From Nocardioides marinus (lineage in GTDB: Bacteria > Actinomycetota > Actinomycetes > Propionibacteriales > Nocardioidaceae), in contig NZ_JACBZI010000001.1 of NCBI RefSeq assembly GCF_013408145.1, positions 1,409,501 through 1,473,500 of the forward strand: 64,000 nt of DNA, read 5' to 3'. Shown piece by piece: positions 19,535 through 28,482 of this stretch. Under the pieces are notes generated by a model. It did not search any database and was not told the origin of the DNA. It saw only the letters and a program-made list of their open reading frames with translations. Position 1 is the first letter of the stretch. Each line of letters opens with the position of its first letter. Both the position numbers and the translations under genes were made by a program.

Positions 19535-20164
19535 GTGGATCTGGGAGCGGTGCTCGGTCAGGCGTTCGCGGGCGGGGCCACCGGCCTGCCCGAGGACGCG
19601 ACGGCGACGAAGATCCTCGATGCCGCGGTCGCGACCTGCGCCGCGCACGGCATCGGGGAGCTCACCATCGACGGCGTGGCCCGCCGGGCGGGGGTCAACC
19701 GGGTGACCGTCTACCGCCGCTTCGGTGACCGCGACGCCCTCCTGCACGCGATGACGCTGCGCGAGGGGGAGCGGATGGCCCACGGGATCCTGCAGGCCAT
19801 CGACGGGCTCGAGGACCCGGTCGAGCAGCTGGTGGAGGGCTTCGCCGCGGCGCTGCGGCTGGCGGAGGCACACCCCGTCGTGCGACGCACCGCCCAGCAC
19901 GAGCCGCAGGACCTCATCGCGGCGGGCCTCGCCGACGACGCCGCGCTGCTGCGGCTGGGCAGCACGTTCGCCGCGACCGGCGTACGCCGGCTGCAGGACG
20001 CGGGTCGTGCCACCCACCTCGACCCCGACGCGGTGGGGGAGACGATGGCCAGGCTGTTCGCCTCCTTCGTCCTGCTGCCGGCCCAGCACGCGATCGACGT
20101 GCGGACCCAGGCCGGGGCACGGGACTACGCGCGACGCACGCTGGTGCCGCTGCTGCTGGGGTGA
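19535..20164 (+). CDS. TetR-family regulator
   Basis: This 209-residue protein has an N-terminal TetR helix-turn-helix (LTIDGVARRAGVNRVTVYRRFGDRDALLHAM, about residues 45-75) and a helical ligand-binding C-terminal domain. GTG 19535 has TAGGCT 7 nt upstream and no ribosome-binding site, consistent with a leaderless transcript. The next gene, an MpaB-type protein, begins 47 bp downstream behind an inverted repeat that could be this protein's operator. Confidence 0.85.
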   Translation: MDLGAVLGQAFAGGATGLPEDATATKILDAAVATCAAHGIGELTIDGVARRAGVNRVTVYRRFGDRDALLHAMTLREGERMAHGILQAIDGLEDPVEQLVEGFAAALRLAEAHPVVRRTAQHEPQDLIAAGLADDAALLRLGSTFAATGVRRLQDAGRATHLDPDAVGETMARLFASFVLLPAQHAIDVRTQAGARDYARRTLVPLLLG

Positions 20165-20183
20165 GCGGAGTCTCTTGACCGCC

Positions 20184-20211
20184 TGCAACAGATGCATCAC
20201 TCTGTGTTGCA
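20184..20211. promoter_or_regulatory. Inverted repeat at the MpaB-family gene start
   Basis: TGCAACA (20184-20190) and TGTTGCA (20205-20211) are inverted, 14 bp apart, and a TTGACC (-35-like) lies at 20175. The second arm includes the A of the ATG. This is a plausible site for the adjacent TetR regulator. Confidence 0.4.
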
Positions 20212-21182
20212 TGACGCGCAACGCTCCGCAGCCCCTCGACCACGGCATCTTCGGGCCCGGCTCGGTGACCTGGAAGGTCTACCGCTACCCGACGTCGATG
20301 ACCGTGGGCTTCGCCCGCACCGCACTGGTGGAGATGTTCGATCCGCTGGTGGTGGCCTCGGTGGCCGGCACGGGGTCGCTGCGCCAGCGCGCCGCCGACC
20401 GCTACGACCGCACGTTGGAGTACGCCGGGGCGCTGGTGCTGGGCGACAGCGCCACCGCTGCGCGGATGGCCGACGCGCTGGTGCGCATCCATGCCCGCGT
20501 GGGCGGCACGGACCCGGTGACGGGCGCGGCCTACGACCCGAACGACCCTGCCGGGCAGCTGTGGATCCACCTGACCCAGTGGCAGTCGGTGCTGCACGTC
20601 TACGAGCGGTTCGGCCCCGGCCCGCTCAGCGAGGAGGAGGAGCGGCAGTACTGGGCCGAGTGCCTGGTCGCCGCGGGGTTCCAGACCATCGATCCCGACG
20701 ACGTCCCGCGGGACCGGTCGCAGATGCGCGCCTACTACGAGCGGGTGCGACCGGACCTGGTGGTGAGCGAGGTCGCCGTGGAGCACGCCCGGCTGGTCCT
20801 GGACGGCGCGCACCTGGCCAGTCGGCTGCCGGGGCGGTGGCGGGTCCTGGGTCCGGTGGTGCACTCGCTGCTGCGTCGGGCGACGGTGGCCACGCTGCCG
20901 CGCTGGATGCGCGGGGCCATCGGCACCCGTCAGGGTCCGGTGGTCGACGCCTTGGTGACGGCTCTCCTGCGTCCGGCGCTGGCGTTCGCCGCCCGGCGGC
21001 CCCAGGTGCTCGCCCGGGTGCTCGAGGCGGCAGCTCCGCGGGCCTACCCCGTCCTGGCTCCGGCGGTGCTGGGCATCGAGCCCGAGCGGCCCGGGACGGT
21101 CACGGTGGAGGAGGCCTTCGCCCGGCTCGGACGCCCGCTGCCCCGCGAGCAGCACCTCGCAGCAGTCCGTCAGGCGTCCTGA
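20211..21182 (+). CDS. MpaB-family (DUF2236) oxygenase-like protein
   Basis: This 323-residue protein belongs to the DUF2236/MpaB family, which includes the latex-clearing protein and mycophenolic-acid MpaB and usually binds b-type heme. Family landmarks are FGPGSVTWKVYRYP at the N-terminus, ADALVRIHARVGG (a conserved His), and YDPNDPAGQLWIHLTQWQS. It is probably a cytosolic or peripheral oxygenase of unknown substrate. ATG 20211 is chosen because the start then matches the family. It lies close behind a tetR gene. Confidence 0.8.
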   Translation: MTRNAPQPLDHGIFGPGSVTWKVYRYPTSMTVGFARTALVEMFDPLVVASVAGTGSLRQRAADRYDRTLEYAGALVLGDSATAARMADALVRIHARVGGTDPVTGAAYDPNDPAGQLWIHLTQWQSVLHVYERFGPGPLSEEEERQYWAECLVAAGFQTIDPDDVPRDRSQMRAYYERVRPDLVVSEVAVEHARLVLDGAHLASRLPGRWRVLGPVVHSLLRRATVATLPRWMRGAIGTRQGPVVDALVTALLRPALAFAARRPQVLARVLEAAAPRAYPVLAPAVLGIEPERPGTVTVEEAFARLGRPLPREQHLAAVRQAS

Positions 21183-21195
21183 GCCGGGGCAGAGC

Positions 21196-22206
21196 TCACA
21201 CGACGCGCGTCTTCGGCGCCGTCTTCTCCGTCATCGACGGGTCGTCGATGACGGCGTCACCGAGCACGTCGTCGATCGCCTTCATCAGGTCGGCGTCGAG
21301 CTTCTTGCCGGCGGCGGCGACGTTGTCCTCGACCTGCTCGGGCCGCGAGGCGCCGACCAGGGCGGAGGCGACGTTGGGGTTCTGCAGGACCCAGGCGACG
21401 GCGAGCTGGGCCATCGTCAGACCGGCCTCGTCGGCGAGCGGGCGCAGCTGCTGCACGCGGGTGAGCAGGTCGTCGTCCATCCAGCGCTTGATCATGTCGG
21501 CGCCGCCCTTGTCGTCGGTGGCGCGCGAGCCGGCCGGGGGAGCCTGACCGGGCTGGTACTTGCCGCTCAGGACGCCCTGGGCGATCGGGCTCCAGACGAT
21601 CTGCGAGATGCCCAGCTCCTCGCACGCGGGCACGACCTCGCCCTCGATGACGCGCCAGAGCATGGAGTACTGCGGCTGGCTGCTGATGAGCTGGATGCCG
21701 AGGTCCTTCGCGAGGGCGTGGCCGGCACGGATCTGGTCGGCGGTCCACTCCGAGACCCCGATGTAGAGGGCCTTGCCCTGCCGCACGACGTCGGCGAAGG
21801 CCTGCATCGTCTCCTCGAGCGGCGTCTCGGTGTCGTAGCGGTGCGCCTGGTAGAGGTCCACGTAGTCGGTCTGCAGCCGGGTCAGCGAGCCGTTGATCGA
21901 CTCCATGATGTGCTTGCGCGACAGGCCGGTGTCGTTCTTCCCGCCGGGACCGGTCGGCCAGTAGACCTTGGTGAAGATCTCCAGCGACTCGCGCCGCTCA
22001 CCCTCGAGCGCCTCGCCGAGCACCGTCTCCGCCTTGGTGTTGGCGTAGACGTCCGCGGTGTCGAAGGTGCTGATGCCCGCGTCGAGCGCCGCGCGCACGC
22101 ACGCGGTGGCCGCGTCGTTCTCCACCTGCGATCCGTGGGTGAGCCAGTTGCCGTAGGTGATCTCCGAGATCTTCAGACCACTGTTGCCGAGGTAGCGGAA
22201 CTCCAT
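21196..22206 (-). CDS. Aldo/keto reductase, Kv-beta/YghZ-like
   Basis: This 336-residue NADPH-dependent (beta/alpha)8 reductase starts MEFRYLGNSGLKISEITYGNW. The expected catalytic residues appear in FDTADVY (Asp and Tyr), TKVYWP (Lys) and QAHRYD (His), and the C-terminal cofactor segment includes ALVGASRPEQVEDN. This places it with the Kv-channel beta-subunit-like and YghZ-like AKRs. ATG 22206 is preferred to the upstream in-frame GTG at 22212. It converges on the MpaB-family gene. Its substrate is unknown. Confidence 0.9.
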   Translation of the reverse strand: MEFRYLGNSGLKISEITYGNWLTHGSQVENDAATACVRAALDAGISTFDTADVYANTKAETVLGEALEGERRESLEIFTKVYWPTGPGGKNDTGLSRKHIMESINGSLTRLQTDYVDLYQAHRYDTETPLEETMQAFADVVRQGKALYIGVSEWTADQIRAGHALAKDLGIQLISSQPQYSMLWRVIEGEVVPACEELGISQIVWSPIAQGVLSGKYQPGQAPPAGSRATDDKGGADMIKRWMDDDLLTRVQQLRPLADEAGLTMAQLAVAWVLQNPNVASALVGASRPEQVEDNVAAAGKKLDADLMKAIDDVLGDAVIDDPSMTEKTAPKTRVV

Positions 22207-22320
22207 GCCCACAACCTAGGCGGTGGGTGGTCGCGCCGGCCGCGGGCCGCCACCGCCGTGGTGCAGTCCTCCGCCGCCCGCGACGCGCACTGCGCCGCCC
22301 ACGGAGGAGAGGCGCCGAGC

Positions 22321-22368
22321 GTGCCCTACGCGTTCGGGCCCGCGACGGCGTACGGCTACGCCTACTGA
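22321..22368 (+). CDS. Possible 15-residue Tyr-rich peptide
   Basis: A GTG at 22321 starts the frame MPYAFGPATAYGYAY, ending at TGA 22366. A strong GGAGGAG lies 11 nt upstream (22303-22309). It falls in the otherwise gene-free stretch 22207-22399. I do not recognise it. It could be a leader peptide, a small RiPP-like peptide or chance. Confidence 0.25.
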   Translation: MPYAFGPATAYGYAY

Positions 22369-22399
22369 CGTCGGGCCCGTCGAGCCCCCGTGACGCACG

Positions 22400-22433
22400 A
22401 CGGTGCCGCACCCCGGTGGGGGTGCGGCACCGT
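22400..22433. terminator. Terminator of the Liv operon
   Basis: ACGGTGCCGCACCCC (22400-22414) pairs perfectly with GGGGTGCGGCACCGT (22419-22433) around GGTG. It lies 33 bp beyond the stop of the binding-protein gene that ends the minus-strand operon. Confidence 0.8.
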
Positions 22434-22465
22434 CCTGCTGTGTGCTGCGGGGGAGCGGGGTGGGC

Positions 22466-23743
22466 TCAGCCCTCGAAGCAGGCGCCGTCGATCTCGGCGG
22501 CCTCGGCGCTGGGACCGGTGAAGAAGTCCTGCTCGACGGCGAGGCCGGCGGGGGCGTCGGGGTCCACCGAGGAGATCAGGCTCTGCAGGAACAGGTCGTT
22601 CTCGCTCGTGCGGTCGCCGGCCTCCTCGGGCAGCATGCCCTCGAAGTCGACGGTCTCGAGGTCCTCGACGGCCTGCAGCAGGCCGGCGCGGGTGCCCTCG
22701 TAGTCACCCTCGAGCCACTGCTCGAGCGCGGCCTTCATCGGGTAGCTCCACGCCCACCCGGAGGTGTAGCCGTCGTTGGGCTGGTCGACCTCGCCCAGGG
22801 CGTCGCGCATGGCCTGGTGGCCCGGCGTGTCGGTGCCGAAGGAACCCCAGGGTCCCACGTGGTTGAACAGCGCCTCGAGAGCGGGACCGGCCGGGCTGGC
22901 CAGCAGGGCCGGGTTCCAGGTCGGCGAGGAGCCGAGGAACTGACCCTGGTAGCCCTGGGCCGCGGCCTGACCCACGATGACCGCGGTCTCCGTGGGACCG
23001 GTGCCGAGGATGACCAGGTCCGGCTTCTGCCGGACGATGGCCGAGATGGCGCCGGACTGCGCCTCCTGCCCGGGAGCGGTCTCGATGCTGGTGAAGTCGA
23101 TGCCGTTGGCCTCGGCGGCCATCTCGGCGCCGGCCGCGGCGTCGCCGCCGTAGTCGCCGGGGAAGCCGACCGCCATGACCGAGGTGATGTCGTCCTGCTC
23201 GACGTAGTAGTCGACGCCGTTCATCGCGTCGACGCAGTACGACGAGCCGGACTCGAGGATGTTGTCCTCGAAGCCCCACAGCGAGGTCCACGAGGCCGGG
23301 GCCGCGATGACGTCGGCCCCCTTCATCTGCTCCAGGATCGCCAGCGTGGTCGGCGAGCCCAGGGTCTGCGCGAGCGCGAGCACGTCGGGCTCGATCTCGC
23401 TGTAGACCTGCGCGTGGGTCTCGGGGTTGTACAGGTTGTCGCGGACGTACTCGGTGACGTCGATGTCGTAGCCGCCGATGCCGCCGTCCTCGTTCACCCG
23501 CTCCCAGAAGGCCTTCTGAGCCTCCGTGATCGGGACCCCCAGGGGCGCGAACGGGCCCTGGGTGAGGTCGGAGATCGTGCCCAGGTAGATGCAGCCGTTG
23601 TCCTCGTTGACGGCGTCCGGGCAGGCCTCCTCGGTCACGCCCGGGGCCGAGATGGCCCCGTCGCTCTCGGGGTCGCCACCGCGACAGCCGGTCGCGGTGA
23701 GCGCGAGCGCCGCGAGCAGCACCCCTGTCTTGCGCAGCTTCAT
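22466..23743 (-). CDS. Liv-type ABC transporter substrate-binding lipoprotein
   Basis: This 425-residue protein has a lipoprotein signal MKLRKTGVLLAALALTATGC, with lipidation expected at Cys20. The mature part is a periplasmic-binding-protein fold of the branched-chain amino-acid/amide type (Peripla_BP_6), with GTISDLTQGPFAPLGVP and YVRDNLYNPETH early and VILGTGPTETAVIVGQAA in the middle. It should capture the substrate outside the membrane for the two permeases upstream. It is the last gene of the operon, separated from the fused block by 29 bp and a hairpin. Confidence 0.9.
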   Translation of the reverse strand: MKLRKTGVLLAALALTATGCRGGDPESDGAISAPGVTEEACPDAVNEDNGCIYLGTISDLTQGPFAPLGVPITEAQKAFWERVNEDGGIGGYDIDVTEYVRDNLYNPETHAQVYSEIEPDVLALAQTLGSPTTLAILEQMKGADVIAAPASWTSLWGFEDNILESGSSYCVDAMNGVDYYVEQDDITSVMAVGFPGDYGGDAAAGAEMAAEANGIDFTSIETAPGQEAQSGAISAIVRQKPDLVILGTGPTETAVIVGQAAAQGYQGQFLGSSPTWNPALLASPAGPALEALFNHVGPWGSFGTDTPGHQAMRDALGEVDQPNDGYTSGWAWSYPMKAALEQWLEGDYEGTRAGLLQAVEDLETVDFEGMLPEEAGDRTSENDLFLQSLISSVDPDAPAGLAVEQDFFTGPSAEAAEIDGACFEG

Positions 23744-23768
23744 AGCAGTTCTCCTTCGCAGTTTCTGA

Positions 23769-23787
23769 CCGTTCAGTAGCTGAACGG
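23769..23787. other. Intercistronic hairpin before the binding-protein gene
   Basis: CCGTTCAG-TAG-CTGAACGG forms an 8-bp stem with a 3-nt loop. It overlaps the end of the upstream permease gene (stop at 23773-23775) and precedes the binding-protein start at 23743. It could limit decay, or let the binding protein be made in excess over the permeases. Confidence 0.5.
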
Positions 23788-24918
23788 CCAGCTCTTCCAG
23801 TAGGTGCGCACGCGCACCCAGATGCCGTACAGGCCCCGAGGTTCGAACAGGAGGAACACCACGATCAGCAGGCCGTAGAGGACCTGCTCGACCTGGAACA
23901 CGTTGGGTGTCTCCGTCACCTGACGGCTGATCAGGGGGATGAAGTTGGGCAGCTCGCGGGTCAACGTCGGCAGCAGCGAGACGAAGAGGGCCCCGGCGAT
24001 CGTGCCCCCGACGGTGCCGGCGCCGCCGATGAGGACCATGGCGATGAACTGCACCGAGAGCAGCAGGTTGAACGAGGCTGGGTCGAAGAACCCGGAGACC
24101 GTGTAGAGCAGGCCGCCCGCACACCCCGCGTAGAACGAGGAGATGCCGAAGGCCAGGGCCTTGGTGCGCGGCAGGTCGATCGACATCATCTCCGCGGCCA
24201 TGTCCCGGTCGCGCACGGCCGAGAAGGCGCGCCCCACGCGGGACCGGGCCAGGTTGCGGGCCCCCAGGGCGAAGACCAGCATCAGCACGAACATCAGCAG
24301 GTAGAGCTGCTGCTCTCGGCTGAACATCTCGGTGCCCTGGGAGAAGTCGAAGCCGAACAGCTGCGGCGTGGCGGCCGAGCGGCCCACCCCGGCGCCGCCG
24401 GTCAGGTGGCTCCACTCGCGGAAGACGTGCTCGCCGATGAAGACCAGTCCGAGGGTGACGATGGCGAGGTACAGGCCGCGCAGCCGGGTCGCCAGGGGTG
24501 CGACGGCGACGCCGAAGGCCGCCGCGACGAGCCCCGAGGCCGGGAGCCAGACCCACATCTCCTCGATGCCGAAGCCGATCGTCCGGCCGTCGGGGTCACC
24601 GGAGATGGCTGCCGCGGTGTAGGCGCCGATGCCGAGGAAGAACGCGTGGCCCAGGGACACCTGTCCGGCCAGGCCGGTGACGATGTTGAGGCCCAGGGCG
24701 CCGATGGCGAAGACGAACGCGATGGCCAGGGTGCGCAGCAGTGCGTCCTCGAGCACGAACGGGCCGAGCAGCCCCAGGACGACGACCGCCGCCACGCCGA
24801 CCTGCTTGGGTCGGGTGTTGAAGAGCGCGAGCTCTTGGGAGTAGGACCGGTAGAAGCCCGGTCGTCCGGAGACCTTGGTGCTGACCTTCGCGGTGCCGGG
24901 TCGGGTCGTGGTGGTCAT
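23773..24918 (-). CDS. Liv-type ABC permease (LivM-like)
   Basis: This 381-residue integral membrane protein has about 9-10 hydrophobic segments. The LivM hallmarks are clear: GLNIVTGLAGQVSLGHAFFLGIGAY near residue 80, and the cytoplasmic loop NLARSRVGRAFSAVRDRDMAAEMMSID that contacts the ATPases. The start ATG overlaps the stop of the LivH-like gene by 4 bp (ATGA). It forms the translocation pore with the LivH-like subunit. Confidence 0.92.
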   Translation of the reverse strand: MTTTTRPGTAKVSTKVSGRPGFYRSYSQELALFNTRPKQVGVAAVVVLGLLGPFVLEDALLRTLAIAFVFAIGALGLNIVTGLAGQVSLGHAFFLGIGAYTAAAISGDPDGRTIGFGIEEMWVWLPASGLVAAAFGVAVAPLATRLRGLYLAIVTLGLVFIGEHVFREWSHLTGGAGVGRSAATPQLFGFDFSQGTEMFSREQQLYLLMFVLMLVFALGARNLARSRVGRAFSAVRDRDMAAEMMSIDLPRTKALAFGISSFYAGCAGGLLYTVSGFFDPASFNLLLSVQFIAMVLIGGAGTVGGTIAGALFVSLLPTLTRELPNFIPLISRQVTETPNVFQVEQVLYGLLIVVFLLFEPRGLYGIWVRVRTYWKSWPFSY

Positions 24919-25826
24919 ACGCGCCTCACCTCTGGCGTGCCGAAGATGCCGTACGGGCGGACCAGGAGCACCGCGAGCATCAGGATGTAGGGGGAGACCA
25001 GGGCGACGTTGTCCCCGAGCCAGGGGGCGAGGTCGCGCTGGTAGCTGCCGACGAGCGCCTCGGCCACGCCGATCAGCAGCCCGCCGACCACCGCGCCCTC
25101 GAGGGAGTCCAGGCCCCCCAGGATGATCGCCGGGAGGGCGACCAGCGCGACGATCCACAGCTGCCGGTCGACGCCCGCCCCGGTCGCCAGCAGGGAGCCC
25201 GCGATGGCGGCGAGCGCGCCGGCGATGGCCCAGGACAGGGCGAAGACCCCGCCGACACTGACCCCCATGGTCATCGCGGCCTCCTGGTCGAAGGCGGCCG
25301 CGCGCATGGCCAGGCCGTACCGGCTGCGCTGGAAGAAGAGGTAGAGCGCGGTGACGACCAGGGTCACGGTGCCCATCATCACCAGGTGCCGGATCTGCAC
25401 GTCCAGGCCGAGGATCGTCACGCGGTCCAGGCCCCACGGGAAGCCGATGGGACGCGCGCCCAGGCCGATGAAGCCGTTGACGACCACCCGCACGGCGATG
25501 TCGATGCCCAAGGTGATGATCGCGACGACGAAGACCGCCTTGCCCACCATGGGTCTGATCGCCAGGCGTTCGATCACCAGCGCCAAGATGGCGGTGATGA
25601 TCGCGGCCACGGCCACGGAGAAGAAGAACGAGAAGCCGGTGAAGAGCACCACCCCCATCGCCGGCACGAGGTACGACGTCACGACCGCACCGGAGAGCAT
25701 CAGCGCCGGCTGGGCGAAGCTGATGACGCTGGTGGCCTTGTAGATGATCACGAAGCCGAGGGCGAGCAGGGCGTAGACCGACCCGGTGCCCAGGCCACGG
25801 ATCACCGCCTCCAGGAAGGTGCTCAT
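24915..25826 (-). CDS. Liv-type ABC permease (LivH-like)
   Basis: This 303-residue permease opens with GLGTGSVYALLALGFVIIYKATSVISFAQPALMLSGA, the LivH N-terminal pattern. It has about eight helices and the coupling loop QRSRYGLAMRAAAFDQEAAMTMGV. Its ATG overlaps the stop of the acyl-CoA synthetase gene upstream (ATGA), tying permease synthesis to that enzyme. Confidence 0.92.
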   Translation of the reverse strand: MSTFLEAVIRGLGTGSVYALLALGFVIIYKATSVISFAQPALMLSGAVVTSYLVPAMGVVLFTGFSFFFSVAVAAIITAILALVIERLAIRPMVGKAVFVVAIITLGIDIAVRVVVNGFIGLGARPIGFPWGLDRVTILGLDVQIRHLVMMGTVTLVVTALYLFFQRSRYGLAMRAAAFDQEAAMTMGVSVGGVFALSWAIAGALAAIAGSLLATGAGVDRQLWIVALVALPAIILGGLDSLEGAVVGGLLIGVAEALVGSYQRDLAPWLGDNVALVSPYILMLAVLLVRPYGIFGTPEVRRV

Positions 25827-27703
25827 CGAGCACCACCTCCGTACATCGACTCCACCATCTCCTCGAAGGTCTGGGTGACCGCTGAGCGCTTGAGCTTCTG
25901 GGTCGCGGTGAGCTCGCCGTCCTCGTGGTCGAGCTCCTTGGGCAGCAGCCGGAACTCCTTGATCTGCTCGACCGAGGCGAACCTGCTGTTGACGTCGTTG
26001 ACCACCGAGCGGACCAGGTCGACGACCTCGGGCTTCTCGGTCAGGTCGCGGTAGGTGCTGAAGCCGAGCTTGCGGCGCTGGGCCCACTCACCGACGGTGT
26101 CGAGCTCGATGCCGACCAGGGCGGTGAGGTACTTGCGACCGTCGCCGATGACCAGCGCCTCCTTCACGTAGGGGGAGGTCTTCAGCTCGTTCTCGATCTG
26201 CGACGGCGAGATGTTCTTGCCGCCGGCGGTGATGATGATGTCCTTCATCCGGTCGGTGATCTTCAGGTGCGTGCCGTCCACCCACTCGCCGACGTCACCG
26301 GTGTGCAGCCAGCCGTCGTCGTCGAGCACGGCCGTGGTCGCCTCCGGCTTGCGCCAGTAGCCGGCGAAGACCCCCGGGTGGCGGGTGAGGATCTCGCCGG
26401 TGGTGTCGTCGACCCGCACCTCCACCCCGGGCTGGGCCTCGCCGACGGTGCCGAGCTTGACCCGACCGGGGCGGTTGGCCGTGGCGATGGCGGTGTTCTC
26501 GGTCATCCCGTAGACCTCGTGCATGGGCACGCCGAGCCCCATGAAGAACTTGAGGACCTCCGGCGCGATGGGCGCGGCACCCGACGCGGCGTACCGGACC
26601 CGGCGCATGCCGAGGCGCTCGCGCAGGGCGCGGTAGCAGAAGACCCAGCCGATCGCGTAGCGCAACCGGGTGCTGGTGGTGTGGACACCGCCGGTGCGCA
26701 CCAGGTCGTCGCCGATGCGGGCGGCGACTCTGAGCCACAGCTGGGCGTTGGCCCGCTTGAGCCGGCTCGCCGCGGCGATGCGGATCTCCACGCCCGCCAT
26801 CAGCTTCTCCCAGATGCGGGGGACGCCGAAGAGCACCGTGGGCTGCACCTCGCGGAGGTTCTGCGGGACGGTCTCGATCGACTCCGCGAAGTTCACTTGG
26901 GTGGCCGAGCTGGCGTTGAACCACGTCGTGAAGATGCGCTCGGCGACGTGGGAGAGCGGCAGGTAGGACAGCAGCAGGTCGTCGGGCCCCGGTGGTGGGT
27001 CGGTGAACGCGCCCTCCTCGGCGAGGACCTTGATCGCGAACTCGACGTTGCGGATCGTGAGCATCCCGCCCTTGGGCGGGCCGGTGGTCCCCGAGGTGTA
27101 GATGAGGGTGGCGAGGTCGTCCGGCTCGGCGGCGTCCGCGACCGCGTCGACGGCACCGTGGTGGGCGGCGCGGTGCTTCTCGCCGAGCTCGAGGAACTCC
27201 TCCCACGACATGAGCTTCTCGTGGGTGTAGCGACCCCGGATGCCGCGCGGCTCGACGTACACGATCCGCTCGAGGTGCGGGGCGCGGTCGATCACCTCGA
27301 GGGCCTTGTCGACCTGCTCCTGGTCCTCGGCGATGAGCACGCGGGCGCCGGAGTCCTCGAGGAGGTAGGCGACCTCGGCCGCGGGGTTGGTCGGGTAGAT
27401 GCCGACCGACGCCGCCCGCACCGCCATCGCCCCCATGTCCGAGACCAGCCACTCGGGACGGTTCTCGGAGTGGATGGCGATGCGGTCGCCCGGCTCGACG
27501 CCGAGGGCGAGCAGCGCGTGCCCGGCGAGCTGGACGTGGTCCCAGTAGTGCGTCCAGGTCCACTCGCGCCAGATGCCGAGGTGCTTGTCGCGCAGGGCGA
27601 CCGCGTCGGGCCGGGTGCGGGCGTGCTCGCGGATCCGGGTCACCGGGGTGGTCGTCCCGGTCCGGCCGGTGGGGGCGGGGCTGCGTTCGGCGGTGGTCGT
27701 CAC
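25823..27703 (-). CDS. AMP-dependent acyl-CoA synthetase in the transporter operon
   Basis: This 626-residue adenylate-forming enzyme is FadD15-like. Motifs are the P-loop-like LIYTSGTTGPPKGGML, YGMTENTAIAT, and the C-terminal GWLHTGDVGEW, LKITDRMKDIIITAGGKNISP, with a late TATQKLKR segment. It activates a carboxylic acid to its CoA ester. GTG 27703 overlaps the stop of the ATPase gene upstream (GTGA), and the LivH-like start overlaps its own stop. The full coupling implies that the imported substrate is a carboxylic acid trapped as CoA thioester on entry. Which acid is unknown. Confidence 0.9.
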   Translation of the reverse strand: MTTTAERSPAPTGRTGTTTPVTRIREHARTRPDAVALRDKHLGIWREWTWTHYWDHVQLAGHALLALGVEPGDRIAIHSENRPEWLVSDMGAMAVRAASVGIYPTNPAAEVAYLLEDSGARVLIAEDQEQVDKALEVIDRAPHLERIVYVEPRGIRGRYTHEKLMSWEEFLELGEKHRAAHHGAVDAVADAAEPDDLATLIYTSGTTGPPKGGMLTIRNVEFAIKVLAEEGAFTDPPPGPDDLLLSYLPLSHVAERIFTTWFNASSATQVNFAESIETVPQNLREVQPTVLFGVPRIWEKLMAGVEIRIAAASRLKRANAQLWLRVAARIGDDLVRTGGVHTTSTRLRYAIGWVFCYRALRERLGMRRVRYAASGAAPIAPEVLKFFMGLGVPMHEVYGMTENTAIATANRPGRVKLGTVGEAQPGVEVRVDDTTGEILTRHPGVFAGYWRKPEATTAVLDDDGWLHTGDVGEWVDGTHLKITDRMKDIIITAGGKNISPSQIENELKTSPYVKEALVIGDGRKYLTALVGIELDTVGEWAQRRKLGFSTYRDLTEKPEVVDLVRSVVNDVNSRFASVEQIKEFRLLPKELDHEDGELTATQKLKRSAVTQTFEEMVESMYGGGAR

Positions 27704-28482
27704 GACGAGAGCTCCTGTCCGAGGTAGGCGCGGATGACGTCGGGGTGCCGCTGCACCTCGTCGGGCGTCCCGGTGGTGATCGGGGTGCCGAAGTCGACGA
27801 CGAGGATGCGGTCGGCGAGGTCCATCACGAGGCCCATGTCGTGCTCGACCATGATGATCGGGACGTCGAGCTCGTCGCGGATGTCGAGGACGAAGCGGGC
27901 CATGTCCTCGGTCTCCTCGAGGTTCATGCCGGCCACCGGCTCGTCGAGCAGCAGCAGCTTGGGCTCCATGGCCAGGGCCCGGCCGAGCTCGACGCGTTTC
28001 TGCACGCCGTACGGCAGCAGGCCCACCGGCATCCCGCGCCACTGCTCGAGCTCGAGGAAGTCCACGATCTCCTCGCAGAAGCGGCGGTGCACGATCTCCT
28101 CGCGCTTGGCCCGGCCCCACCACGCGAACGCCGAGGGCCAGCCGTAGCCGATGTGCTGGTGCCGGCCGAGCATCAGGTTGTCGGTCACCGTGAGGTGCTC
28201 GAAGAGCGCGATGTTCTGGAAGGTCCGCGCCACCCCGCGACGGGCGATGTCGCTGGGCTTGCGACCCAGGACGTCCTGGCCCTGGAACCGCACGCGCCCC
28301 TCCTGCGGCTGGTAGACCCCGGAGATGACGTTGAACAGCGAGGTCTTGCCCGCGCCGTTGGGCCCGATGATGGCGAACAGCTCGCCCGGCTCCACGTGCA
28401 GGCTGACGCCGTTGACGGCCTTGACGCCCTTGAAGGACAGGTGCACGTCGTCCAGCTGGACGACGGGGCTGGCGGCACTCAT
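27700..28482 (-). CDS. Liv-type ABC ATPase (LivG-like)
   Basis: This 260-residue ABC ATPase has Walker A GPNGAGKT, a Q-loop region after TFQNIALFEHLTVTDNLMLGRH, a degenerate signature LLPYGVQKRVELGRAL, Walker B KLLLLDEPVAGMN and the H-switch EHDMG. TFQN and VAGMN are usual for LivG-type subunits. The signature lacks the canonical LSGGQ. The start ATG overlaps the LivF-like stop by 4 bp. Confidence 0.92.
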   Translation of the reverse strand: MSAASPVVQLDDVHLSFKGVKAVNGVSLHVEPGELFAIIGPNGAGKTSLFNVISGVYQPQEGRVRFQGQDVLGRKPSDIARRGVARTFQNIALFEHLTVTDNLMLGRHQHIGYGWPSAFAWWGRAKREEIVHRRFCEEIVDFLELEQWRGMPVGLLPYGVQKRVELGRALAMEPKLLLLDEPVAGMNLEETEDMARFVLDIRDELDVPIIMVEHDMGLVMDLADRILVVDFGTPITTGTPDEVQRHPDVIRAYLGQELSS

